Assembly: GCF_008642295.1 (NCBI RefSeq)
Contig: NZ_CP029190.1
Span: forward strand, 1,550,001-1,614,000
DNA length: 64,000 bases
From: Streptomyces venezuelae
Lineage (GTDB): Bacteria; Actinomycetota; Actinomycetes; Streptomycetales; Streptomycetaceae
Direction of reading: 5' to 3'
The first letter of the stretch is position 1. Every line of letters starts with the position of its first letter. This document shows, piece after piece, positions 56,601-64,000 of the stretch. Below the pieces are notes generated by a model. It saw only the letters and a program-made list of their open reading frames with translations. It was not told the DNA's origin and ran no database searches. A program made the translations under genes and the position numbers.

Positions 56601-57257
56601 ATCGTCCGCCGGCTGCCCTCGGGGGAGCTGGACTTCCTCGGCCGGACCGACCACCAGGTCAAGATCCGCGGGTTCCGCATCGAACTCGGCGAGGTGGAAT
56701 CCGTACTGGAGCAGTACCCGGGGGTGCATGCGGCGGCCGTGCTGGTGCGCGAGCTCCGCGGGGACCGGGCGCTGGTCGGGTACGCGGCCGGGCAGGGGGC
56801 GGGGCTGACCGCGGAGGCGCTGGCCGCGCACTGCGCGTCCGTGCTGCCGGGTTACATGGTCCCCGCGGCGTTCGTCCTGCTGGACGAGCTGCCGCGGACG
56901 GTGCAGGGCAAGCTCGATGCGGCTGCCCTGCCGGATCCGGAACTGCCGGCGGCGGCGGAGTCCGTGCCGCCGCGCACCCCCACCGAGGTGGTGACGGCCC
57001 AGATCTGGGCCGAGGTGCTCGGGCTGCCGGAGGTCGGCATCCGGGACGACTTCTTCGCCCTCGGCGGGCACTCCCTGCGCGCGGTGGCCGTCGCGTCCCG
57101 GCTGCGGGCCGCGTTCGACTGCCCGGTCCAGGTACGGGACCTGTTCGACCACCCGACGGTGGAGCGGCTGGCGGTGGAGGTGGAACGCCAGCTGGTCGCC
57201 CTGATCGCGGACATGAGCGACGACGAGATCGACCTGTCCCTGACGGCGGACTTCTGA
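50601..57257 (+). CDS. Dimodular NRPS (C-A-PCP-C-A-PCP)
   Basis: The 2,218-residue synthetase has no loading or thioesterase domain. C1 has HHIAVDGWS (~127); A1 has IFTSGSTG (~692), FDASFDQLL and NAYGPTET (~834); PCP1 has LGGHSLL (~1093). C2 has HHVATDGWS (~1293); A2 has IFTSGSTG (~1764), FDASLEQIL and NTYGPTET (~1904); PCP2 has LGGHSLR (~2155). Pocket residues by eye are D-A-D-N-I-G-A-V-T (A1) and D-A-E-E-V-G-T-I-S (A2); the acids in A2 would suit a basic side chain. A1 carries a ~105-residue Ala/Gly-rich insertion (~575-680). No epimerisation domains are seen. Confidence 0.95.
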   Translation: MVDRVASFAQRRLWFLDQLAGGSADSLLPLALRIRGTLDVPALERALAGIVDRHEVLRTRFVQVDGEPVPRVDPPGALVVERAEAADAEELFDRELDRPLDLATEHPMRVTLARLGTGEHLLLIVVHHIAVDGWSWDVLLRELAAGYRGEEPAAPALQYAQVARAEAERLTGPRMERLLGYWRDRLTGVSPLALPADRPRPEFWDGSGDVVRFHLPAELVGEVDRVAREHRATRYMLLLSVYQALLARYSGRSDIAVCTTLADRGQAEVAGVIGPFVNTIVLRTDLSGEPSFAELLGRVRGRALQDFSHFEAPFDRVVGAVGAERDLSRHPLAQASFTLLNTVPEPARLDGLDVALVRTPLRGTPLDVFLDLGLAADGGIAARLQYATALFDADTMRQFTEGYVGLLRAVVAEPDRPVAELAARIAPLPGGERSRLIALAGGPTATSPTATSSAAAPPFEISGQADAVALVCGDESLRYAELDALTGALAARLVAAGVTPGTPVGVCMRRGIPAVAAMAAVWRAGGVFVPLDRQLPQDRLRFMTAEAGVALVLTDPDTTALATTLGPATLLPESMTAAGGASTADAGTGTGAVGAAGPARTGAAAAASAAGAGTAGATGAAGVADSGTGADAAGAGAASAGVPATVDGGAGGPGAAVGGGHASGAAAAEGGAVSAGGATAWHRAAPEELAYVIFTSGSTGRPKAVGVEHRALDAHVAAARAEFGVTAADRVLAFSSFCFDASFDQLLTALGCGATVVVRPDEQWLPGRIAEEVRQHGITVLNLPPTYWAELAHALDDRTAPALASLRLLILGGESVPAGALAAWQAAVPQARVCNAYGPTETTVTATTHTAGPADGGPVPIGRPLGGRRAYVVDAYGELVPEGVPGELLIGGPELARGYLGQPAMTAQRFVPDPYGAEAGGRLYRTGDLVRRLPSGELEFLGRTDDQVKIRGFRIELGEVEAVLRECPGVVAAAVAVGVDAQGGQSLAGYVVPGADGGVEAAVLRAWCADRLPHYAVPADFVALDALPVNASGKLDRQALPAVAAGDRDRDRAVGGAEFVAPRDETERVVAEIWAEVLGVDRVGIDDGFFDLGGHSLLATMAVSRIAERLGREVELRTLFENPRIRLFGPLVAAAREAGAATVVPVDRSGPLPLSFAQERMWFLDRMSDVGDEYVLWFSWRMRGGLDREAWQGALDALVSRHEALRTALVEVDGRPVQRVVGGLGLPVEWHTVPAAGAAEPAAGGETGRLDLVREQAVAFATRRFDLAAPPLLRAGVWELGPEDHVSVIAFHHVATDGWSKDILIGELAEGYRARLAGREPELPPVPVQYGDFAVWQRDRLAAGGVLDRQLEYWEQTLAGVPVLELPTDRPRPAGWSGRGAAVELDLAPELAAGLGELARRYGVSRFTVLLAVTQLVLSRWSGQEDVAVGTPVAGRGQLELERLVGLLVNTVVLRSDLSGEPSFEEFLGRVRESVLGAFDHQEVPFERLVEQLRPERDPSRNPLFQVMFDVQESATGGPRVEGLEVEHFLLPWGSAKFDMTATFLLYPDRFALNVEYASDLFDAATVTRFAGHVGRLLESVLADPSTPVGRLELLSAAEYEELTAQPGGGYESGPGSGGQVAEVPPFEVCGDDPDAVALVCGEDSLRYGELDALTGGLALALTGAGAGPEVPVGVCLRRGVRSVAAMAAVWRAGGVYVPLDPQLPVDRLRYMVERAGVRCVVADAGTAERAAGLGVPVVSVDTVRPAPDAPRHVPDPRELACVIFTSGSTGRPKAVGVEHHAMAAHALAAREQFGITAADRVMNLASFSFDASLEQILPALGAGAAVVIRPDEVWTVEELAAQVRAEGVTVMEATPSYWEEIIARLDGVAGDLKSLRLAVTGGETLPSAPLARWFAHLPDVPFQNTYGPTETVISASSYLVTGPVEGRVPIGRAWGARRTYVVDAHDRLVPVGVPGELLVGGPELARGYLGQPALTAERFIPDPFGGAGGGGGRLYRTGDIVRRLPSGELDFLGRTDHQVKIRGFRIELGEVESVLEQYPGVHAAAVLVRELRGDRALVGYAAGQGAGLTAEALAAHCASVLPGYMVPAAFVLLDELPRTVQGKLDAAALPDPELPAAAESVPPRTPTEVVTAQIWAEVLGLPEVGIRDDFFALGGHSLRAVAVASRLRAAFDCPVQVRDLFDHPTVERLAVEVERQLVALIADMSDDEIDLSLTADF

Positions 57258-57799
57258 CGACGGCCATGGCCTCGGCGGCCGGCTCGCGGTACGGGGGCCT
57301 GGCCCGACCGGGCTCCGGCCGGCAGCCGGCCCGCGGCCACGGCGACCGGCCCGCGCTCCGGGGACCGGCCAGGCGGCTACCGGCCGACACAACGGGCCCA
57401 GCCCAAGGCCGCACCGGCCACAGCCGGTCGGTGGCCACGGCAGCTGGACCGCGGCTCCCGAGGGAGCCGAGGACCGGCTCCGGCAGCCGGTCACGGCAGG
57501 CAGGCGAGCAGCCCACACAACGGGCCCAGCCCGCCGGTCACACCGGCCACAGCCGGTCGATGGCCACGGCGGCCGGACCGCGCTGCTGAGGGAGCCGGGG
57601 ACCCGCTTCGGCCGCCGGTTACGGCCAACGGCCCGCACAACGGGCCCAGCCCGAGGCCGCGCCGGCCACAGCCGAGGGCCCGGGCCGGCCCACGGCCAAG
57701 CGCCGGCCCCTGCCGCCGGCCGCTCGCCCCACCGTCACGACCCGGCGGTCACGCCGGATCCGCTTTCCGACTTCTTCTTCCGATTGGACGGACCTTCCG
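57258..57799. repeat. Repeat-rich gap between the two NRPS genes
   Basis: The 542-base gap has no credible gene. A block reading CACAACGGGCCCAGCCC, then CACCGGCCACAGCCG, recurs three times (starting near 57388, 57516 and 57637), with periods of about 120-130 bases. The last ~50 bases lead into the next NRPS start and may hold its promoter or ribosome site. Confidence 0.7.
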
Positions 57800-60700
57800 A
57801 TGACCATCACCCCCACCACCTCCCACGTCGAATCCTCCGCCCCGCACGGCGGCCTCTCCCCCGCCGCCCGCGCCCTGCTGGAGCGCCGGCTCCGGGGGAA
57901 GGCGGGGGCCGGGGCCCCCGTCGGGATTCCGCGGGTCGAGCCGCGGCCCGAGCAGGCGCCGCTGTCGGCGGCACAGCAGCGGCTGTACTTCCTCGACCAG
58001 CTCGACCCCGGCGGGGTCGAGTACCTGATGCCCGCCGCCTGGCGGTTCGCCGGGCCGTTGGACGTGGCCGCGCTGGGCGCCGCCGTCGGCGACCTCGTCG
58101 CCCGGCACGAGCAGCTGCGCGTGGTGTTCCCCGACCGGGACGGTCTGCCCGCCCAGCGGGTGCTGCCCCCCGACGGCGCCGGGGGGCTGGACCTGAGAAG
58201 CCTGCCCGCGGACATCGTGGCCGGCGGCCCCGCCGCCATCTCCGCGGCGGTACGGGCCGTCGCGGTCCGGCCCTTCGACCTCTCCGCCGAGCCCGCCTTC
58301 CGGGCTACCCTGCTCAAGGTCGCCGATGAGGACCACGTCCTCGTGCTGGCCATGCACCACATCGTCTCGGACGGCTGGTCCCTGGACATCCTGCTGCGGG
58401 ACCTGCGCGAGCTGTACCGGGCCCGCTCCGAGGGCGACGCCCCCCGACTGGCCCCGCAGCCCATCGACTACACCGACTACGCGGTCTGGCAGCGCGGCAC
58501 CGACGAGACCGCCGACCTCGACTACTGGCGCAGCACCCTGGCCGGGCTGAGCCCGCTGGACCTGCCCACCGACCACCCCCGGCCCGCCGTCCGCTCCTCC
58601 GTCGGCGCGCTGCACAGCGTGGAGCTGCCGGCGGAGCTGACCGCCGCGCTGGCCGAGGCCGGCGAGCGGGCCGACACCACCCCGTACATGACGGTGATGG
58701 CGGCGTTCCAGGCGGCGCTCGCCTTCCACAGCGGTCAGGACGACATCGCAATCGGGACCGTGGTCGCCAACCGCGACCGGCCGGAGACCGAGCAGCTGGT
58801 CGGGTTCTTCGTGAACACCCTGGTCGTCCGCACCGATCTGGCGGGCGACCCGACCCCGGCCGAGCTGCTGGCCCGGACCCGGGAGAGCGTGCTGGGTGCG
58901 CTCTCGCACCAGGGCCTGCCGTTCGAGCGGATCGTGGACGAACTCAGCCCGGAACGCGACCTGTCCCGGAACCCGCTGTTCCAGGTGCTGTACACGCACA
59001 CCGCCGCCGGGGAGTCCGGCGCGTACGCCCTCGGCGCGGCCACCGGCACCGTCTTCCCCATCGACCTCACCACCGCCAAGTTCGACCTCACTCTGGACGT
59101 GTACGAGGGCGGCGGCCGGCAGACCCTGCGGTTCGTCTACCGCCCGGACCTGTACACCGAGGAGTCGGTGGCCCGGCTGGCGGCCCACACGGTGGCCGTA
59201 CTGCGGGCGTTCACCAAGGTCCCCGGTGTGCCGCTGAGCGAGATGGCCCTGCTCACCGACACGGAGATCGCGGAGCTGCTCGGGCCGGACGGTCCGGCCA
59301 ACCGTGCGCCCGAGCCCACGGAACAGGCGGAGGCCCCGGAGCAGACGGAGGCCCCGCGGCTCGCCCTGGACCGGGTGGACGAGCAGATCCGCCGGGCCCC
59401 GGACGCGGTGGCCGTCTCCGGTGGCGGCCGGTCCCTGACGTACGCCGGGCTCGACGCCGCCGCGACCGCGCTGGCCCGGCGGCTGCGGGCGGCCGGCATC
59501 GGGCCGGAGTCCCTGGTCGGGGTGTGCCTGGGCCGCTCGGTGGACCTGGCGGTGGCCCTGCTCGGGGTGTGGCGGGCCGGTGCGGCCTACCTGCCTCTGG
59601 ACCCGGCGCACCCGCGGGCGCGGCGGGAGTTCACCATCGCGGACGCCGGGGTGGAGTGGGTGGTCGCCGACGCCACCGGCCAAGCCGCCCTGGCCGGGCT
59701 GCCGGTGGGTGTCATCCCGCTCGACGGCGGCCCGGAGGCGGCACCCGGCACCGACGTCCCGGCCGCCGTGCGGCCCGGCCCGGACTCCCTCGCGTACGTC
59801 ATCTACACCTCCGGCTCGACCGGACAGCCCAAGGGCGTGGAGATCACCCACGCCAACGCGGCCTGGCTGTTCGCCGCCGCCGACCGGCACTTCGACTTCG
59901 GTCCCGGCGATGTGTGGACCCTGGTCCACTCCCCCGCCTTCGACTTCTCCGTCTGGGAGCTGTGGGGTCCGCTGACCTCCGGCGGCCGGGTGGTGGTGCT
60001 GACCGAGGACGAGGTCCGCGACCCCGCCGCGGTGCACGCCGTGCTCCGCGAGGAGCGGGTCACCGTGCTCAACCAGACCCCCGCCGCGTTCAAGGGCCTG
60101 CGGGCGTATCTGGCGCAGCAGGGCGCGGACTTCGGCGAGCTGGCGCTCCGTACGGTGGTCTTCGGCGGGGACGCCTTCGACACCCGCGACTACCGCGACT
60201 GGTTCGCGGTGCCCGCGGACCGCCGCCCGGCGCTGGTCAACATGTACGGGATCACCGAGACCACCGTGCACGTCACCTACCGGCTGATCACCGAGGAGGA
60301 CCCCGGGTCCCCGGTGTACTCGCCGATCGGCCGCCCGCTGGCCGGCCAGCACGGCTACGTCCTGGACCGGGCGGGCCGGCTGGTGCCGCGCGGCACGGTG
60401 GGCGAGCTGTATGTCGCGGGCGGCGGTGTGGCCCGCGGCTACCGCAACCGGCCCGAGCTGACCGCCGAGCGGTTCCCGCTGGACCCGTTCGCCCCGCAGG
60501 GCGGCCGGATGTACCGCACCGGAGACCTGGTACGGGTGCTGCCCGACGGGCAGCTGGCGTACTGCGGCCGGGCCGACCACCAGGTGAAGATCCGCGGCTT
60601 CCGGATCGAGCCCGGCGAGATCGAGACCGCCCTGCGCTCCCTGCCCGGGGTCCGGGACGCGGCCGTGGTGGCCCGCCCGGACGGGCACGGCGGGGCCCGG

Positions 60701-63700
60701 CTGGTCGCCCATGTGGTGCTGACGGAGGGCCGCCCGCTGGACGCGGCCGACCTCCGGGACCGGCTGCGGCTGACCCTGCCGGAGTACATGGTGCCGGCCC
60801 TGTTCGTACGCCACCCGAAGCTGCCGATCACCGCGAACGGCAAGGTGGACCGCAAGGCCCTGATCGCGGTGGCGGCCGAGGGGGCGGCGGAGCAGGGCGG
60901 GACCACCGGGTACACGGCCCCGGCCGGCCCGGCCGAGGAGACCCTGGCCGGGATCTGGGCCGAGGTGCTCGGTACCGAGCGGGTGAGCGCCACCGCCAAC
61001 TTCTTCGATCTGGGCGGCGATTCGATCCTGGCGCTCCAGGTGATCGGCCGGGCCCGCACCGCCGGGCTCGCGCTGACCGTGCCGGACCTGTTCCGGGCCC
61101 GTACCCTGGCCGATCTGGCCCGGGCGGCGACCGTGGCGGAGGACGACGGCCCGGCCCCGGTGGAGCCGTTCTCCCAGCTGTCCCCGGCCGATGCGGACCG
61201 GCTGAAGGAGGGGCAGGAGGGGCCCCAGGAGCTGGAGGACGCCTACCCGCTGACCATGCTCCAGGCCGGCATGCTGCACGAGATGCTCGCCGACGAGCAG
61301 CGCGGCGCCTACCACAACGTCACCGACCTGAAGATCTCCGTGCCGGAGGGCTTCGACCTGGCCGCCTTCCAGTCGGCCGTGGACACCGTCGTCCGCGGCC
61401 ACGGCATCCTGCGCACCTCCGTGGACCTCGGGTCGTACTCCGAGCCCCTCCAGCTGGTGCACCGCACCGCGCACGTCCCGGTCGGGTACACCGACCTGCG
61501 CGGTCTGCCGCAGGACGAACAGCGGTCGGTCCTGCGGGAGTTCGTCCAGGCGGAGTTCGTCCGGCGGTTCGACCTGGCCGCGGCCCCGCTGATCCGCATC
61601 CACCTGCACCACATCGGCGACACCGAGCTGCGGCTCACCCTCACCGACTGCCACATCGTCCTCGACGGCTGGAGCCTGACCTCGCTCATCGCCGACCTGC
61701 TCGACCTGCACCGGAAGTCGGTGGCGCACGGCCGTGCCCCGGCATTGCCGGCCGCGCCCGCCTTCGCCGAGTACGTCGCCCTGGAACGGGCCGCGGTGGA
61801 GGACCCGGAGGGCCTGCGGTACTGGCAGTCCACGCTGGCCGATCTCCGTCCGGTCCGGTTCCCGAGGCACGGCGAGCCGGCCGCCGACGGCGGGCATCCG
61901 GTGTACGAGATCAAGCGGTCCTACGCCCGCCTCGCCGAGCCCATCGGCCGGCTGGCCCGGCAGGCCGGGGTGCCGCGGCGCACGGTCCTGCTGACCGCCT
62001 TCCACCACACCATGAGCCTGTTCGCGGAACGGGACGAGGCCGGCGGGGACGGGATTCTCGGACACTCGATCGGCCTGGCCACCAACGGCCGGCCGGAGCT
62101 GCCGGGCGGCGACCGGATGCGCGGACTGTTCCTCAACACGGTGCCGTTCGGGGTGCGGCGGCCCGAAGGCAGCTGGCTGGAGTACGTCCGGGCGGTGTTC
62201 GCGGCCGAGCAGGAGATGCTGCCGCACCGCCGGGTGCCGCTGGTCCGGCTGCAGCAGCTGCGGCCCGGTGAGCCCGGGCTGGTCGAGGCCATCTTCAACT
62301 TCGTCAACTTCCACCGGCTGGCCGGGGACAGCTGGGACGAGTCGCTGGAGATCGCCCGGACCATGTTCCCGCTGCTGGTGAACGCGAGCGTGGACGGCTT
62401 CCAGCTGGATGCCGACCCGGAGTACCTGGCCCCGGCCACCGCCGACCAGCTGGCGGACCTGCTGTGCCAGGTGCTGGAGGCGATGACCGGCGCCCCGGAT
62501 GCCCCGGTGGTCCGGCCCGCACTGACCGGCGCCGCCCGGGAGCAGGCCCTGGCGGACTGGGCCCGCGGCCCGGAGCGGGAGAACACCCCGCTGATGTTCC
62601 ACGAGCTGGTCGCCGGGCACGCCGAACGGACCCCGGAGGCGGTGGCCGTGGCGTACGAGGGCGGGGAGCTCACGTACGCCGGACTGGACGAGGCCGGCGA
62701 GCGGCTGGCGCGGCGGCTGCGCGGGCTGGGCGTCGGACCGGAGGTGGTGGTTGGCATCTGCGTGGACCGTGGCCCGGACTGGGTGCGGTCGGTGCTCGGA
62801 GTGCTGAAGGCGGGCGGCGCGTTCCTGCCGCTGGACCCGCAGCACCCGGCGGAGCGGCTGGAGTTCACCGCGAAGGACAGCGGGATGCGGGTGCTGCTCA
62901 CCCAGTCGCCGCTGGCCGGCCGGGTGCCCTTCGGCGGTGAGGTGCTGCTGCTGGACGACCCGGGGACCTGGGCGGCCGGCGCGGACGAGGGCCCCGCCGG
63001 GGAGGGCGCTGCGGGCGCGGACCCGGACGGCACCGCATACCTGATCTACACCTCGGGCTCCACCGGCACCCCCAAGGGCACCGCGATCGCCCACCGCGGG
63101 CTGACCAACATGCTGGAGGGCCAGCGTGATGTGTTCGCCCCGACGCCCGCGGACCGGGTGCTCCAGTTCGCCTCGCTCAGTTTCGACGCGTCCATCCTGG
63201 AGCTGACCTGGTCGCTGGCGAACGGCGGCCGGCTGTGCACCCCGCCCAAGGACGCCCTGCGGCCCGGCCCCGACCTGGCGGACACCCTGCTGGAGTACGG
63301 GATCACCGGCACGATGCTGCCGCCCAGCGCGCTGGCCGTGCTCGGGGAGGACCGCTTCCCGGACCTGGCGGTGCTCCAGGTGGCGGGCGAGGCCTGCCCG
63401 GCCGAACTGGCCCGGGCCTGGTCGCGGAACCGCCGCTTCATCAACATCTACGGGCTGACCGAGGCCACGGTCTGGTCGGTGTGCGCCGACCTGACCCCGG
63501 ACACCCGGCGGGTCCCGGTCGGCCGCCCGGTCCGCAACACGCAGATGTACGTGCTGGACGAGGACATGGGGCCGCTCCCGGTCGGTGTCCCCGGCGAGAT
63601 CTACCTCGGCGGCCTGTGCGTCGGCCCCGGCTATCTGAACCGGCCCGCGCTGACCGCCGCCACCTTCGTGCCCGACCCGTACGGCGCCCCGGGCGACCGG

Positions 63701-64000
63701 CTGTGCCGGACCGGCGACATCGGCGCCCAGCGGCCCGACGGCACCGTGGAGTGGCTGGGCCGCCGGGACAGCCAGATCAAACTGCGCGGCTACCGGATCG
63801 AGCTGGGCGAGATCGAGCACCGGCTGCGCGAGGTGCCCGAGGTGCGGCAGGCGGTGGTGCTGCTGCGGCGGGACCTGCCGGGCGGCGAGGCTGCCCTGGT
63901 CGGGTACGTGGTGCTGCGGGACGGCGCCGAGGCGGGCGCGGAGGAGCTCCGGCGGGCCCTGCGCGCCGAGATGCCCGAGTACATGGTCCCGGCCCGGTAC
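57800..64000 (+). CDS. NRPS, at least C-A(Thr)-PCP-C-A, truncated by the window end
   Basis: At least 2,067 residues are visible. C1 has HHIVSDGWS (~187). A1 has IYTSGSTG (~667), [10 protein letters not shown] and [12 protein letters not shown] (~815); the pocket D-F-W-N-V-G-M-V-H is the threonine code. PCP has LGGDSILAL (~1072). C2 starts [15 protein letters not shown] and has CHIVLDGWS (~1284), with Cys for the first His of the usual HHxxxDG. A2 has IYTSGSTG (~1748), FDASILEL and NIYGLTEA; its code is not recognised. A ~50-residue N-terminal segment may dock to the previous synthetase. The frame is open to the end of the window. Confidence 0.94.
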   Translation, partial: MTITPTTSHVESSAPHGGLSPAARALLERRLRGKAGAGAPVGIPRVEPRPEQAPLSAAQQRLYFLDQLDPGGVEYLMPAAWRFAGPLDVAALGAAVGDLVARHEQLRVVFPDRDGLPAQRVLPPDGAGGLDLRSLPADIVAGGPAAISAAVRAVAVRPFDLSAEPAFRATLLKVADEDHVLVLAMHHIVSDGWSLDILLRDLRELYRARSEGDAPRLAPQPIDYTDYAVWQRGTDETADLDYWRSTLAGLSPLDLPTDHPRPAVRSSVGALHSVELPAELTAALAEAGERADTTPYMTVMAAFQAALAFHSGQDDIAIGTVVANRDRPETEQLVGFFVNTLVVRTDLAGDPTPAELLARTRESVLGALSHQGLPFERIVDELSPERDLSRNPLFQVLYTHTAAGESGAYALGAATGTVFPIDLTTAKFDLTLDVYEGGGRQTLRFVYRPDLYTEESVARLAAHTVAVLRAFTKVPGVPLSEMALLTDTEIAELLGPDGPANRAPEPTEQAEAPEQTEAPRLALDRVDEQIRRAPDAVAVSGGGRSLTYAGLDAAATALARRLRAAGIGPESLVGVCLGRSVDLAVALLGVWRAGAAYLPLDPAHPRARREFTIADAGVEWVVADATGQAALAGLPVGVIPLDGGPEAAPGTDVPAAVRPGPDSLAYVIYTSGSTGQPKGVEITHANAAWLFAAADRHFDFGPGDVWTLVHSPAFDFSVWELWGPLTSGGRVVVLTEDEVRDPAAVHAVLREERVTVLNQTPAAFKGLRAYLAQQGADFGELALRTVVFGGDAFDTRDYRDWFAVPADRRPALVNMYGITETTVHVTYRLITEEDPGSPVYSPIGRPLAGQHGYVLDRAGRLVPRGTVGELYVAGGGVARGYRNRPELTAERFPLDPFAPQGGRMYRTGDLVRVLPDGQLAYCGRADHQVKIRGFRIEPGEIETALRSLPGVRDAAVVARPDGHGGARLVAHVVLTEGRPLDAADLRDRLRLTLPEYMVPALFVRHPKLPITANGKVDRKALIAVAAEGAAEQGGTTGYTAPAGPAEETLAGIWAEVLGTERVSATANFFDLGGDSILALQVIGRARTAGLALTVPDLFRARTLADLARAATVAEDDGPAPVEPFSQLSPADADRLKEGQEGPQELEDAYPLTMLQAGMLHEMLADEQRGAYHNVTDLKISVPEGFDLAAFQSAVDTVVRGHGILRTSVDLGSYSEPLQLVHRTAHVPVGYTDLRGLPQDEQRSVLREFVQAEFVRRFDLAAAPLIRIHLHHIGDTELRLTLTDCHIVLDGWSLTSLIADLLDLHRKSVAHGRAPALPAAPAFAEYVALERAAVEDPEGLRYWQSTLADLRPVRFPRHGEPAADGGHPVYEIKRSYARLAEPIGRLARQAGVPRRTVLLTAFHHTMSLFAERDEAGGDGILGHSIGLATNGRPELPGGDRMRGLFLNTVPFGVRRPEGSWLEYVRAVFAAEQEMLPHRRVPLVRLQQLRPGEPGLVEAIFNFVNFHRLAGDSWDESLEIARTMFPLLVNASVDGFQLDADPEYLAPATADQLADLLCQVLEAMTGAPDAPVVRPALTGAAREQALADWARGPERENTPLMFHELVAGHAERTPEAVAVAYEGGELTYAGLDEAGERLARRLRGLGVGPEVVVGICVDRGPDWVRSVLGVLKAGGAFLPLDPQHPAERLEFTAKDSGMRVLLTQSPLAGRVPFGGEVLLLDDPGTWAAGADEGPAGEGAAGADPDGTAYLIYTSGSTGTPKGTAIAHRGLTNMLEGQRDVFAPTPADRVLQFASLSFDASILELTWSLANGGRLCTPPKDALRPGPDLADTLLEYGITGTMLPPSALAVLGEDRFPDLAVLQVAGEACPAELARAWSRNRRFINIYGLTEATVWSVCADLTPDTRRVPVGRPVRNTQMYVLDEDMGPLPVGVPGEIYLGGLCVGPGYLNRPALTAATFVPDPYGAPGDRLCRTGDIGAQRPDGTVEWLGRRDSQIKLRGYRIELGEIEHRLREVPEVRQAVVLLRRDLPGGEAALVGYVVLRDGAEAGAEELRRALRAEMPEYMVPARY

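Noticed and set aside
49929..57638. Very long open frame on the minus strand opposite the first NRPS gene
   Set aside because: It is an antisense shadow of high-GC coding DNA; it shows no protein-family motifs, while the plus strand encodes clear C, A and PCP domains.
57749..63820. Long minus-strand frame opposite the second NRPS gene
   Set aside because: Same explanation: the plus-strand frame carries complete NRPS motifs and this one has none.

Overview
High-GC actinobacterial chromosome, almost certainly Streptomyces. The codon third positions are nearly all G/C, the sulfur-assimilation gene order is the streptomycete one, TTA codons are rare enough to stand out, and NRPS, glycogen/trehalose and SAV2148-type genes are present.

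Layout. (1) 1-5.6 kb: end of a sulfate/sulfonate operon: cysD (partial), cysN, a possible short leader ORF, an SsuABC-like lipoprotein/ATPase/permease transporter and a sirohydrochlorin chelatase-like protein. (2) 5.7-10.8 kb: mixed housekeeping genes: PanE-like reductase, DUF1697 protein, macrolide-type glycosyltransferase behind a probable leaderless, operator-controlled promoter, APH-like kinase, and a lipoprotein. (3) 10.9-19.9 kb: an 8.24-kb mobile element inserted in the middle of a DEDDh (DnaQ-like) exonuclease gene. The C-terminal half of the broken gene is at 10873-11308 and the N-terminal half at 19547-19854. A 6-bp core (AAGGCC) flanks the element, followed inward by inverted TTATCC arms. 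The element carries three overlapping tyrosine-recombinase genes plus a small HTH/coiled-coil gene (Tn554-like/trio logic), a frameshifted S1-domain gene, and a complete, divergent exonuclease gene. That copy lies exactly where the broken host frame ends (TGATG), so the element seems to replace the gene it destroys. (4) 20-32 kb: SAV2148-like HEPN protein, GlgX, MFS exporter, TreY, M14 carboxypeptidase with a TTA codon, GNAT, DUF1707-FHA protein and TreZ. This is a glycogen-to-trehalose island with unrelated genes interleaved. (5) 32-42 kb: M24 peptidase, about 0.9 kb of non-coding tandem repeats (188-bp period), LysR regulator, GATase1-like protein, tRNA-His with a strong hairpin, esterase, small membrane protein, XRE regulator, a hypothetical gene and a Tat-exported phospholipase C. 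(6) 41.9-64 kb (runs off the window): an NRPS cluster with a divergent MbtH gene, two LanB-like (lantibiotic dehydratase N-domain/PEARL-like) genes, a discrete adenylation domain, a threonine-dehydratase-fold PLP enzyme, a discrete carrier protein, and two large NRPS genes. One NRPS module has a clear Thr specificity code.

The two most unusual systems are the gene-replacing recombinase element and the pairing of two LanB-like enzymes with a discrete A/PCP loading set and NRPSs. The latter has neither a RiPP precursor nor an elimination domain in view. Everything here was read by eye from sequence. Homology statements rest on motif recognition, not on database searches.
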